A stretch of 64,000 nucleotides of DNA, taken from Rariloculus sp965263005. Its GTDB lineage: Bacteria > Pseudomonadota > Gammaproteobacteria > Steroidobacterales > Rariloculaceae. A program made the position numbers and the translations under genes. This document shows positions 1 to 8,423 of this stretch, piece after piece (the first letter of the stretch is position 1; each line of letters begins with the position of its first letter). The notes beneath the pieces were generated by a model. It searched no databases. It was not told where the DNA came from and saw only the letters and a list, made by a program, of their open reading frames with translations. The stretch lies in the NCBI RefSeq assembly GCF_965263005.1, contig NZ_OZ253579.1, forward strand, positions 1,984,001-2,048,000. Direction: 5' to 3'.

Positions 1-520
1 AGTTGTCGGACACGTGGAGCCGCATCCTGCCTGCGTCTTCGATATCGATGACGCTGCCATTGGCGCCCCGTTTCGGAAAGCTGAACACGCTGACGCGATG
101 ATGCTCGGGATTCACAGGCCCGCTCGATTCCCGCGGGGCAAAACTCTCGTCACCGACATGAAGCTCGACGCCGGGCAGCGCCGTGCCGAGCTCGCCCCTG
201 TGGATCGTCTCGCTGACGAAGAAGACGTGATTGAGGTCGGGGCGCAAGTTGCCGATGACGGCTGCGCGGTCCACGAACTGGAAGTACTCGCTGCTCGCGT
301 AGGTCGCGGCGATTTCAAGCTGCGGCGACCGGACGAGGGAGCGGGTCAGGTAGCGCGAGACGCCGGCGCCCTTGATCATGCGGCTGTTGTCGCCAACGCT
401 TCTCAAGAGCTGCGTACCCTGGACGTAATAGGGGACGATGAGCCAGGAGGAAGCGATCAGCACGCCGATGACGACCAGGGCGCTGAGCTTGAGCGGGTTG
501 CGTAAAGCTATCGTATGCAC
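1..520 (-). CDS. Membrane-anchored protein of unknown function (partial, 5' end only)
   Basis: On the minus strand the first 520 bases are a single open frame that runs off the left edge of the window. I place the start at the GTG at 518-520 because GAGGAA sits five bases upstream. The visible 173 residues show a short N-terminal tail, one strong hydrophobic stretch (about residues 11-31, followed by VPYYVQG) and then a mixed hydrophilic region that would be periplasmic in an N-in signal-anchor topology. No catalytic or binding motif is recognised, and the C-terminus is missing. It diverges from the beta-propeller gene at 744, with 223 bases between them that would hold both promoters. Function not assigned. 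Confidence 0.72.
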   Translation of the reverse strand, partial: MHTIALRNPLKLSALVVIGVLIASSWLIVPYYVQGTQLLRSVGDNSRMIKGAGVSRYLTRSLVRSPQLEIAATYASSEYFQFVDRAAVIGNLRPDLNHVFFVSETIHRGELGTALPGVELHVGDESFAPRESSGPVNPEHHRVSVFSFPKRGANGSVIDIEDAGRMRLHVSDN

Positions 521-743
521 GCTGATTCCTCTATACCAGGCTCGCCGGCAAGCTCCGGACCTGCTTGTTCGATGGGCTGTGCTCAGCGTCCAAGTCTACC
601 GCAATGTCAGCTCCTTGCGCGGTATCGCCGGTCTCGGCGCAACACAGGGTCTTGCCAAAGGCTCCCGGACGGTTCCTCGGCGGCGGCGTTTTGTATACGA
701 TGAGGCTTCGCTCAGCGCCACCACCGGGGGGGGAGTAACCTAC

Positions 744-2021
744 ATGATCAACGCGGTCAGACGTAATACGAAGGCAGCGGCATGCGCCTCAGGGTTTGCA
801 CTTGGGACGCTCTTGTCCGCGGCCGGAGCGCAGGAACCTGTGTTCCCCGGGCAGAAGGGCGGCCAGGACGCATTCGGGCACTATGAGGTCGTCGCCGACT
901 GGCCGAAGCCGCTCGCGGAGCTTGCCGGCCACGAAGAGTGGACGTGGGGCGCCGGTCAGAGCGTTTTTGCCGAAAATCCCGATCGCGTCTTCGTGCTGCA
1001 GCGCGGCGAGCTGCCGACGATAGAGAGGCCGCCGGCGACCTGGTTGCGCGACCTGGGGCCAAGCATCACGTTTCCGATGTTCCGCCTGCCGGTCCGCGAC
1101 GCGACGCGCGCGAGCCCACCGGGCGGCGGAGGCGCGGGAGGCCCGCCCGCGGACGGCCTGCAGGCCTGGGTAGACGGGGGCGGCCGGCTCGGCATCGACG
1201 CGCGCTGGGAGCACTGCATTCTCGTCTTCGATTCGGAAGGCAACATGATCGAGGACTGGAGCCAGTGGGACGACATGCTGGCGCGGCCGCACGCGGTCTA
1301 TATCAGTCCCTACGATCCCGAAAAGCACGTCTGGGTCGTCGATGATTTCCGTCATTCCGTCTTCAAGTTCACGAACGACGGCAGCGAGCTCGTGCAGACG
1401 ATCGGCACCTACAACGAGCCCGGCGACGACGCTTCGCACTTCAACCGGCCGACGTTCATGGCATGGCTGCCCGACGGCTCGTTCTTCGTGGCCGACGGTT
1501 ACGCGAACACGCGCGTCGTCAAGTTCGACGCCGACGGCAACTACCTGCTTGACTGGGGGCAACGCGGCAACCCGCCCGACGACACGCGGCCCGGCTATTT
1601 CAACAACGTGCACGGCATCGCGGTCGATCCCGAAACGCGACGGGTCTTTGTCAACGACCGGCAGAATCATCGCGTGCAGGTGTTCGACGAGAACGGCAAT
1701 TTTCTCGACGCATGGCGATTCGGCGATCCGCCGTCGGACATCCACATGTTCATCATCACAGCCGACCGGTATCTGTGGGCCGCGGACCGCGGGACGAGCA
1801 AGGTTCTCAAGTACGATCTTGACGGTAACTTCCTGTATTCGTGGGGCACCTGGGGCGACTTTCCGGGCGGCATGTGGGGAGTTCACGGCATGAGCGTGGA
1901 TCAGGAGGGCAACTTCTACATCACCGAGGTCGATACTGGCGGTGTGCAGAAGTTTCGGCCGCTCCCGAACGCCAATCCCGACTTCCTCGTCGGCCAACCG
2001 GTCTATTCGGCTTGGGAATAG
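744..2021 (+). CDS. Exported NHL-repeat six-bladed beta-propeller protein
   Basis: A 425-residue protein beginning with a basic N-terminus and a signal peptide that ends near AAGAQ (residues 1-30). The body carries repeated NHL-type blades: motifs such as VFVLQRGE, VYISPYDPEKHVWVVDD, FFVADGYANTRVVKFDADG, VFVNDRQNHRVQVFDENG and YLWAADRGTSKVLKYDLDG recur about every 45-60 residues. Proteins of this kind resemble the peptidyl-alpha-hydroxyglycine amidating lyase/NHL group, but I see no safe basis for that enzymatic call. The ATG at 744 is preferred over upstream in-frame starts because a G-rich Shine-Dalgarno (GGGGGGGAG) lies about eight bases before it and the signal peptide begins there. It leads a plus-strand run of secreted proteins. 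Confidence 0.85.
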   Translation: MINAVRRNTKAAACASGFALGTLLSAAGAQEPVFPGQKGGQDAFGHYEVVADWPKPLAELAGHEEWTWGAGQSVFAENPDRVFVLQRGELPTIERPPATWLRDLGPSITFPMFRLPVRDATRASPPGGGGAGGPPADGLQAWVDGGGRLGIDARWEHCILVFDSEGNMIEDWSQWDDMLARPHAVYISPYDPEKHVWVVDDFRHSVFKFTNDGSELVQTIGTYNEPGDDASHFNRPTFMAWLPDGSFFVADGYANTRVVKFDADGNYLLDWGQRGNPPDDTRPGYFNNVHGIAVDPETRRVFVNDRQNHRVQVFDENGNFLDAWRFGDPPSDIHMFIITADRYLWAADRGTSKVLKYDLDGNFLYSWGTWGDFPGGMWGVHGMSVDQEGNFYITEVDTGGVQKFRPLPNANPDFLVGQPVYSAWE

Positions 2022-2066
2022 CACGCTCGCGACTGACGTCCGCCTGACGATCCACGGGGAAGACGC

Positions 2067-3017
2067 ATGAGCACGTTGCGTACTGTTTTCCTGACTTTGT
2101 TCTCGGCGACCCTCATGCTGTTAGGCACCGGGGTTACGGCGCAGCGCGAGCTGCCGGAGCTCGAAATCGAGCCGTTGACCGAGCATGTCTACCGCTACGG
2201 CGGGCTGACGAACGGCGCGTTCATTGTCGGCTCGGAGGGCATCGCCGTCGTCGATGGCCAGGTCTGTGGCTCGAATGGCACGGTCTGGCTCAAGGAGGAG
2301 TTGGCGCGGCGATTCGACGTTCCGGTCAAGTACACGATACTCAGTCACGACCACGAGATGCACATCTGTGGTCTCGAGGTCTTCAGCGATACCGCGAGAG
2401 CCGTCTCGCACGTCAACGCCAAGCCACACATCATCAGGGAGGGGCGGCGTACGGTCACTCCGGAGATCACGTTCGATACGACAATGCGGTTGGATCTCGG
2501 TGGTATCGAGGTCGTCCTGATGTATCTCGGGCCCACACATACCGATAACCTGATCCAGGTTCACGTGCCGTCGGAAGGTGTGTTGATCGCCGTCGACTTC
2601 GTTCGGGAAGGCAAGAGTCTTGCGATGCCCGAACTTCGCGACGCCGACATCGCGAACTCGATAAAGGCGCTCGGTATTCTCGGGCGCATGGAGAATGTTG
2701 ACATCGTCGTGCCGGGTCACGGCGGCGTAACGGACCAGCGGGCGTTTCTCTACTTCCGCGACTACCTGCAGGCACTGCGCGAGCGCGTGCTCGAGCAGAT
2801 GGTGGCGGGGAAGGGCATCGAGGAGATACTAGAGATCGTCACGATGGAGGACTTCAGCGACTACGGGTGGTTCGATCTGTGGGTGCGCTCAAACGTCATC
2901 GGGATGTGGGAGCTGTTGTATCACCATCGCGAGCCGACCGAAGGCGGAGGCCGTTACGAGTCGGAGTTCCCGATCGGGTTTGCTGTCGGTGAGGTGGACA
3001 AGTTCAGTGGCCCCTAG
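2067..3017 (+). CDS. Exported metallo-beta-lactamase-fold hydrolase
   Basis: A 316-residue protein with a signal peptide ending near GVTAQ (residue 26). The MBL fold is shown by the zinc motif region SHDHEMH at residues 93-99, His158 in GPTHTDN, Asp177 in VDFV and His218 in VPGHGG. The usual H-x-H-x-D-H motif here reads H-D-H-E-M-H: the aspartate that normally binds the second zinc is Met98, so a one-metal site or altered chemistry is possible. Start ATG follows GGGGAAG. It lies 45 bases after the beta-propeller gene and probably shares its transcript. Its TAG stop falls inside a fragment of the dispersed repeat described elsewhere. Substrate unknown. Confidence 0.85.
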   Translation: MSTLRTVFLTLFSATLMLLGTGVTAQRELPELEIEPLTEHVYRYGGLTNGAFIVGSEGIAVVDGQVCGSNGTVWLKEELARRFDVPVKYTILSHDHEMHICGLEVFSDTARAVSHVNAKPHIIREGRRTVTPEITFDTTMRLDLGGIEVVLMYLGPTHTDNLIQVHVPSEGVLIAVDFVREGKSLAMPELRDADIANSIKALGILGRMENVDIVVPGHGGVTDQRAFLYFRDYLQALRERVLEQMVAGKGIEEILEIVTMEDFSDYGWFDLWVRSNVIGMWELLYHHREPTEGGGRYESEFPIGFAVGEVDKFSGP

Positions 3018-3033
3018 CAGCCCGTGGCAAAAC
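3014..3033. repeat. End fragment of a dispersed intergenic repeat
   Basis: The 20 bases ctagcagcccgtggcaaaac match, in inverse orientation, the conserved end of the repeat copies at 41896-42095, 47932-47988 and 60998-61053. Only the terminal portion is visible. It supplies the stop codon of the upstream metallo-beta-lactamase gene. Confidence 0.5.
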
Positions 3034-3102
3034 GAGCGCGGTTGAGCGCAGTGCAATGAGGCAAAGTCTCGAGCCGGCGGTAGTCCGGAAGGAGTAAACG
3101 CG

Positions 3103-4245
3103 ATGAACATGGCAAACGGACGAGTAACGGCGACGGCGATCGGCTTGGCTGCCGCGACCTATGTGCTTGCCGCTTTCGGGCAGCAGACGAGCGAGCAGGC
3201 GGCGCCGCCGGCGTCGACGAGCGCGCGGCAGATGACCGCAGCGGCTGCGGCATTTGTCGAGCTTCTGACCCCGGCTCAGCGGGAGCTGGTGACGTATCCG
3301 GTCGAGGGCGAAGCCCGCACGGACTGGTCGAACACGCCTCCCTACGTGCATCCGCGGCCCGGCCTGCGGGTGGGTGAGTTGAGCGAGGCGCAGCGCGTCC
3401 TGCTGCACGATCTGCTGCGCGCATCGCTATCGAGTCAGGGCTATCAGAAGATCGCAGGCGTCATGCGCCTCGACGACATCCACCGGGAACGCTCGGTCGC
3501 GGGGTTGCCCGCCGATGCTTCGGACTATACGCGTGCGGTCAACGGGAGCTTCGGCACGATGAATTATTCGGTCGCGCTGTTTGGCGATCCCCGTTCCGAT
3601 TCGAGCTGGGCATGGCTGTTGCAGGGTCATCACCTCGGCGCGAGCTTCACGGTCGCCGACGGGCGCGCTGCAATCGTGCCGTTGTTCCTCGGCGCGACGC
3701 CGCTGCCCGTTCCCGAAGACTTCGAGATCGGTTGGTCGGCCCTCTCACACGAGATGACTCGAGGACAGGAGCTCATGCGTTCCCTGACGGCGGACCAGCG
3801 CTCCGCCGCGCTTTCCGCGGAGGAAGTTCCGGGTGATGTGATCAACGGTGTCGGGAGCAAACTCGATCTCACGCTACCTGCGGGCCTGAAAGCGGCTGAC
3901 ATGACGGCGCCTCAGCAGCGGCTGCTTCGCGCACTCGTGGAGGAGTTTGTGCGCAACGCCGATTTCGATGCCGCCGAAGAACACCTCGCGGCCATCGAAC
4001 AGGCGGGCTGGGACGAGCTGTCGTTTTCGTGGCGCGGTACGCTCGACGATCCTGACGAGGCGTATTATTACCGGGTGCAGGGGCCGCGCGTCGTGATCGA
4101 GTGCCGCTGTGCACCGGGACACATCCACACGATGATGCGCGATCCTGCCAACGATTACGGCGAGCGGTGGCTGGGGCTGAATTACCTTGAGGAGATGTCC
4201 GCCGCCGACCGCTTCGCTGCTGCTCAGCAACGCGCCGCAGAGTAG
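3103..4245 (+). CDS. DUF3500 family exported protein
   Basis: A 380-residue protein with a signal peptide (cut near AAFGQQ, about residue 26). The DUF3500 signature is strongest in the last third: DEAYYYRVQGPRVVIE followed by HIHTMMRDPANDYG, where the family conserves the YYR..GP...IE strand and the H-x-H...RDP.ND.G block. Function of the family is unknown; the conserved histidines hint at a metal or catalytic role but this is inference. The ATG at 3103 follows AAGGAG. It lies in the same direction as the preceding secreted hydrolase. Confidence 0.85.
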   Translation: MNMANGRVTATAIGLAAATYVLAAFGQQTSEQAAPPASTSARQMTAAAAAFVELLTPAQRELVTYPVEGEARTDWSNTPPYVHPRPGLRVGELSEAQRVLLHDLLRASLSSQGYQKIAGVMRLDDIHRERSVAGLPADASDYTRAVNGSFGTMNYSVALFGDPRSDSSWAWLLQGHHLGASFTVADGRAAIVPLFLGATPLPVPEDFEIGWSALSHEMTRGQELMRSLTADQRSAALSAEEVPGDVINGVGSKLDLTLPAGLKAADMTAPQQRLLRALVEEFVRNADFDAAEEHLAAIEQAGWDELSFSWRGTLDDPDEAYYYRVQGPRVVIECRCAPGHIHTMMRDPANDYGERWLGLNYLEEMSAADRFAAAQQRAAE

Positions 4246-4395
4246 CCCGAACAAGGCGACGGCTCCTGTTCCGGGAGCGGGGATGCCGGCTGCCCGCTAG
4301 CCGCGGAAAGATGCCGCGATCGTTGCACGGCCACTGTCCAACGTGTGCCGCGGGACGTGCTACGATCAATTTGAAAGGACGACAGGAGGAAGGAC

Positions 4396-5397
4396 ATGAG
4401 CAGGCAGGTTCTTGCGCGGATGTTGGCTCTGGCGGGCACGCTGTGGCTCGGTACGGCATCCGTATCGGCTCAGACGGACTCCGGCGCGGCGCCGGCCGCC
4501 GCAGACTCCGAATTTACCGTGCCCCGCACGTCCTGGGGTGACCCCGATTTTCAGGGCATCTGGGATTACCGCACGATCACACCGCTGCAACGCAGTGAAG
4601 CGTTCGGCGACCGCGAGTACTACACCGACGAGGAAGTCGCCGAGATCGAGGCGCGCGCGGCGCGGCGCATGGATCAGGCGCCCGACCCGGACGCTCCTCC
4701 GAGACTCGTGCACGCGCAGTACATGACCGACCCTGGCCGCTTCGTGGACGAAGCCCGGCGAACGTCGCTGATCATCGAACCCGCGAACGGCCGGATTCCG
4801 GAGTTGACGGCCGAAGCGCGCCAGAGGCAGGCGGCGATGCCGGGCGGTCCCCGCGGCGCCGACTCGTTTCTGGACCGCTCGCTCATGGAACGCTGCATCA
4901 CGAGAGGCCTCGCCGGCGCGCTCCTGCCGGGCCTCTACAACAACAACCTGCGGATCACGCAGGCGCCGGGCAACGTCGCGATCGTTCACGAGATGATCCA
5001 TGAGACACGCGTCGTGCCGCTCGACGGCAGCCCTTTGACGGGCGTGCCCTCCTACATGGGAGAGTCGAGAGGCCGTTGGGAAGGCGACACGCTCGTCGTC
5101 GAGACAAGCAACTTTAACGGTGAGGTGTCTTACCGCGGTTCCAGCAACAACCTGCGTCTGACGGAGCGCTATACGCTTGTCGGACCCGGAATGATCGAAT
5201 TCAGGCTCACGTTCGAGGACGAGAACCACTGGACGGAGCCCTGGACAGCCGCGTACCTGATGCGCCGCGCGGACGGACAGCTTTACGAATACGCTTGTCA
5301 CGAGGGCAACTACGGGCTACGCAATATTCTCGAGAACGCACGCGACGCGGAACGGGCCGCAGCCGCGAATGCGGGCAACGGGGAGGGCGTCGAATGA
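4396..5397 (+). CDS. DUF6152-partner protein, exported, function unknown
   Basis: A 333-residue protein with a signal peptide (cut near VSAQT, about residue 26). The mature N-terminus has the sequence TSWGDPDFQGIWDY, seen in many uncharacterised exported proteins of Acidobacteria and Gammaproteobacteria. The C-terminal half contains the core SRGRWEGDTLVVET, an LTERY block and an FEDENHW segment. The same core occurs in the protein at 21311-22012 and in the C-terminal half of the fusion at 59106-60122. Start ATG follows GGAGGAAG. Its stop overlaps the start of the DUF6152 gene (ATGA), so the two are translationally coupled. It is best described as the obligate neighbour of DUF6152; no reaction can be assigned. 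Confidence 0.85.
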   Translation: MSRQVLARMLALAGTLWLGTASVSAQTDSGAAPAAADSEFTVPRTSWGDPDFQGIWDYRTITPLQRSEAFGDREYYTDEEVAEIEARAARRMDQAPDPDAPPRLVHAQYMTDPGRFVDEARRTSLIIEPANGRIPELTAEARQRQAAMPGGPRGADSFLDRSLMERCITRGLAGALLPGLYNNNLRITQAPGNVAIVHEMIHETRVVPLDGSPLTGVPSYMGESRGRWEGDTLVVETSNFNGEVSYRGSSNNLRLTERYTLVGPGMIEFRLTFEDENHWTEPWTAAYLMRRADGQLYEYACHEGNYGLRNILENARDAERAAAANAGNGEGVE

Positions 5398-5825
5398 AGA
5401 TATCTCGCTTTGTCGGCGTGGCCTGCTGCGCCTTGACCCTTGGTGCCGCCGCTCAGCCGGCTGCGGCACACCACTCGTTTTCCGCGGAGTTCGATCCGGA
5501 CGAGCCGGTGACGCTGGAGGGCACGATTACCCGGATGGAGTGGATCAACCCGCACGCGTGGCTGCATATCGACGTGCGCAACGAAGACGGCACGACGACC
5601 GCATGGATGATCGAAAGCGCGACGCCGAACACGCTGTTCCGCCGAGGTTTTACGCGCGACTCCGTCAGGACCGGTACCGAGATCACGGTCCACGGTTACC
5701 GGGCGAGGAACGGAGCGAATCGGGCGAACGGACGCGACATCATCCTGGCCGACGGCTCGAGGCTGTTCATGGGATCGAGCGGCACGGGCGCGCCCGGGGA
5801 TGACAGCGCGGCTGATGAGCCGTAG
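5394..5825 (+). CDS. DUF6152 family exported protein
   Basis: A 143-residue protein. The signal peptide should be cut at PAAA|HHS, so His25-His26-Ser would form the mature N-terminus. Family landmarks follow in order: LEGTITRMEWINPHAWLHID, FRRGF and the TEITVHGYRARNG segment. The ATG at 5394 overlaps the previous TGA, and starting further upstream would lose the signal peptide. The same domain occurs at 22033-22437 and fused at 59106-60122. An N-terminal histidine next to conserved histidines is the arrangement used by copper His-brace proteins, so metal binding is a testable inference, not an established function. Confidence 0.88.
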   Translation: MKISRFVGVACCALTLGAAAQPAAAHHSFSAEFDPDEPVTLEGTITRMEWINPHAWLHIDVRNEDGTTTAWMIESATPNTLFRRGFTRDSVRTGTEITVHGYRARNGANRANGRDIILADGSRLFMGSSGTGAPGDDSAADEP

Positions 5826-5879
5826 TCGAAAGATTCAACCGAGGAGCACGTTCTTTTCAACCCGCGACTGACGCCGGCG

Positions 5880-6027
5880 CTACATCTCCTCGCCGTAGCG
5901 GCGGAGCCTGGACTCAAGGCCCGGCTGATTCGGAACGACCAGACGGATTTTGGGCATTCCGAAGCTTGACCGCGCCTACCGTGCCCGCTGCGAGCAGGAT
6001 CATGTGAATGAGCGCACGGCGGGTCAT
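5880..6027 (-). pseudogene. Possible small frameshifted gene remnant
   Basis: Downstream of the DUF481 gene, a minus-strand frame starts at the ATG at 6025-6027 (MTRRALIHMILLAAGTVGA, signal-like with an Arg pair) and stops at 5914 after 37 residues. The overlapping +1 frame reads a natural-looking C-terminus (PKIRLVVPNQPGLESRLRR) to a TAG at 5880. Joining the two would need one frameshift near 5960. It may be a decayed short gene or just chance. No family recognised. Confidence 0.25.
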
Positions 6028-6040
6028 GAGTTCCCGCTCG

Positions 6041-6751
6041 TCAGAACGATACGCCGATCGTCAGTGCCATCAGCAGATCCGTCGGCTCGCGCCCCGAGCG
6101 GGGCGGTTTCTCCTGGTGGACATCCACCCGGAACCCGGCGCTGAGTCGCTCGGTGAGCGACAGGCGTATGCCCGCCTCGCCGTCGTAGATATCGGCCCCG
6201 CCGTTGAGGTGCAGTCCGCGCGCGCCGCCGAATAGCGTCAGGCGCTCGCTCAAGGCGTGTTCGGCCGTCACGCCCCAACGGACCACGGTTTCCTCAAGGT
6301 CGGCTCCGCTGATGCGTTCAACGGTGCGCCCGGCGCCGAAGTCCACCGAGACGGTGGCGACCGCGCTGTCCAGGAGATTGGTACCTGCGCCTGCGGTGAG
6401 CGTGATCCTTCCGTCAAGCCCGATATCGCGATAACTGTCGAGGTTGACGGTGGTGTACCAGCGCCCGGTTCGCTGGATCTGGAGCGCGTAGTCGGCGTCG
6501 ACGACGTCCTGGGTAGTGAGCTCGGTGCCGCCGAGCGTGGCAGTGGAGCGGTGGGTATTGACGGTAATACTGTGGTGCAGGCGTCCGCCTTCGTGGGTGG
6601 CGGCCACGAGCAGGTCCGTATCCGACGTTTCAGTGTTCCCTTGTGCGACCGAGATGCCGAGGTCGACTTGCGCTTCCCAGGCGCAAGCTTGCGTCGCGAC
6701 GAACGCGGCCGGGGCGGCGCAAGCGAGGATGTTGAGGCAGCTTGAACGCAT
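6041..6751 (-). CDS. DUF481 family outer-membrane protein
   Basis: A 236-residue protein with an N-terminal signal peptide (cut near QACAWE). The body opens with the DUF481/YdiY-type start VDLGISVAQGNTETSDTDL and proceeds through alternating beta strands to a C-terminal phenylalanine (TIGVSF), as expected for a BAM-inserted outer-membrane barrel. It is convergent with the DUF6152 gene. Family members are called salt-induced outer-membrane proteins, but the role here is unknown. Confidence 0.82.
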   Translation of the reverse strand: MRSSCLNILACAAPAAFVATQACAWEAQVDLGISVAQGNTETSDTDLLVAATHEGGRLHHSITVNTHRSTATLGGTELTTQDVVDADYALQIQRTGRWYTTVNLDSYRDIGLDGRITLTAGAGTNLLDSAVATVSVDFGAGRTVERISGADLEETVVRWGVTAEHALSERLTLFGGARGLHLNGGADIYDGEAGIRLSLTERLSAGFRVDVHQEKPPRSGREPTDLLMALTIGVSF

Positions 6752-6843
6752 CGGAATCTCCTGTGGGGTGACGCGGCACGACGCGATCCTATGCCGCCGC
6801 GATAGGGACGTCCATGCGGTGCGCGCTGACCGCCGCCCGGCCC

Positions 6844-6979
6844 GTGCCGACGGAGCAACGCCAAGGCGTTCCGGCCGGTCCCACGGGGGTCAGACACCCG
6901 CCAAAGGACCCCTGCCGACAGAGCAACGCCACGGCACTCCGGCCAGTCCCAAGGCGGGTCGGACACCGGTCGAACGCTC
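6844..6979. repeat. Imperfect 68-bp tandem duplication
   Basis: Two head-to-tail units, 6844-6911 and 6912-6979, share tgccgac.gagcaacgcca and tccggcc.gtccca plus a later gggtc.gacac block, at roughly three-quarters identity by eye. They fill most of the 294-base gap between the start of the DUF481 gene and the end of the MFS gene. No coding gene is visible in the gap. Possible recombination scar or regulatory repeat. Confidence 0.6.
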
Positions 6980-7045
6980 CCGAGATCGTGCTCACTGTCG
7001 CAGGTGTCCCCGATCCGGTCGACCGAGGTTCGATAACGGCTTCGG

Positions 7046-8416
7046 CTAAGCGTTTTGCATAGCGGATCCAGACTTACTGGCCACGGCGCCGCTGGATGGA
7101 TTCCGGAGCCAGATCCCGAATACCGCGACCGCGGCCAACATTTGCGGGATCGCCGTGATCACGAAGATCGGACCGACGCCGAGATCCCTCGCGATCATCG
7201 CGCCGCCGAGCGCCGGACCGATCATCGCACCGGCGCGGCCCGCACCGTGCGCCCAGCTTATTCCCGTGGCCCGAATCTGCGACGGGTAGCTGATCGAGGC
7301 GAGCGCATTGATGCCGCTCAGTCCGCCGTTGGAGAAGTAGCCGAAGACGAGAAAGGCAACGATGATCCAGCCGCCCCAGAGATCCACGAACATCACGGAG
7401 GCGGTTGCGAGCGAGGCACACGCAAGATAGACGGGCAGAACGCGCGTCGGCCCGAATCTGTCCATGACGAAACCGCTCGTCAGCGTGCCGATGATGCCGG
7501 CGCTCGATTGAACGGCCATCAGGAGTGCGATCCGCGTAAACGGCAAACCGCCGAATTCGTTGAGCACGGTCGTTTTCCACGCACCGAACAGGTTGCTGAC
7601 GATGAATGCCATGTGAAAGCCCATCCAAAGCAGCAGCGTCGTTGCCCATCTGCCCTCCTGGAACAGCGCAATCATCGGCAGCTTCCTCTTGGCCACCTTT
7701 TCTTCGCGCATCACGAAAGTTTCGGTGCCATCGAACTCGAGCGACCGATCGACGCGTTTCAGCATGCGCGGAATGCGCGGATCGGAGGGCTTGTTGTTCG
7801 CGAGGTATTGGAGCGATTCGGGCAGCGCGAAAAAAAGCACGGCGAAGAGCAGCAGCGGCAGCACGCCGCCGACCACGAATGCGGCCTGCCAGCCGAAAGG
7901 CAGCAGCCATGCCTGGACGGACGAACCGATCAGTATGCCGCCCGTGTAGCCCGAAAACGCAATCGATACCGTGGTCGCCCTCAGTCGCGTCGGCATGATC
8001 TCCGAGACGAGCGCGATCACATTGGGGATGACGCCGCTGAAGAAGATGCCGGCGATGAAACGCAACACGACGAGCTGCGGGATCGTCGTCGCATAGATCG
8101 TGACCAGGGTCAGCGAGCCGAAGATCACGAGACACCAAAGCAGCGTCACCCGGCGTCCTATCCGGTCGGCGATGGGGCCGACGAGAAAATTGCCGAACAG
8201 CAAGCCAAGCTGCTGCATGATGAAGACGATCGTCATCATTTCAGGCTCGACGCCGAGTCCGTCGGCAAGCGCGGGCAGGATGATCCCGATCAGAAAGATG
8301 TCGTAGCCATCGACCATCATCGTGACGATCAGGAGCGCGACGATCAGCACATGTGTGCGGCCGACCTTGCGGCCGTCGAGGAAGGCGTTGACGTCGAAAA
8401 CGTTTTTGCCGGTCAT
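7046..8416 (-). CDS. MFS transporter, aromatic acid:H+ symporter (AAHS)-like
   Basis: A 456-residue polytopic membrane protein with about 12 hydrophobic segments. TM1 contains VDGYDIFLIG, the acidic DGxD signature typical of AAHS permeases, and the loop between TM2 and TM3 carries the MFS motif GPIADRIGRR. The start at 8416 (MTGKNVFDVNAF) is chosen because the longer frame would overlap the preceding PrpD-like gene, which ends at 8424. It is the last gene of the hyuA-hyuB-M24-M24-prpD operon and presumably imports the organic acid or amide that the operon degrades. Substrate not deducible. Confidence 0.9.
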   Translation of the reverse strand: MTGKNVFDVNAFLDGRKVGRTHVLIVALLIVTMMVDGYDIFLIGIILPALADGLGVEPEMMTIVFIMQQLGLLFGNFLVGPIADRIGRRVTLLWCLVIFGSLTLVTIYATTIPQLVVLRFIAGIFFSGVIPNVIALVSEIMPTRLRATTVSIAFSGYTGGILIGSSVQAWLLPFGWQAAFVVGGVLPLLLFAVLFFALPESLQYLANNKPSDPRIPRMLKRVDRSLEFDGTETFVMREEKVAKRKLPMIALFQEGRWATTLLLWMGFHMAFIVSNLFGAWKTTVLNEFGGLPFTRIALLMAVQSSAGIIGTLTSGFVMDRFGPTRVLPVYLACASLATASVMFVDLWGGWIIVAFLVFGYFSNGGLSGINALASISYPSQIRATGISWAHGAGRAGAMIGPALGGAMIARDLGVGPIFVITAIPQMLAAVAVFGIWLRNPSSGAVASKSGSAMQNA

Positions 8417-8423
8417 GGTCACA

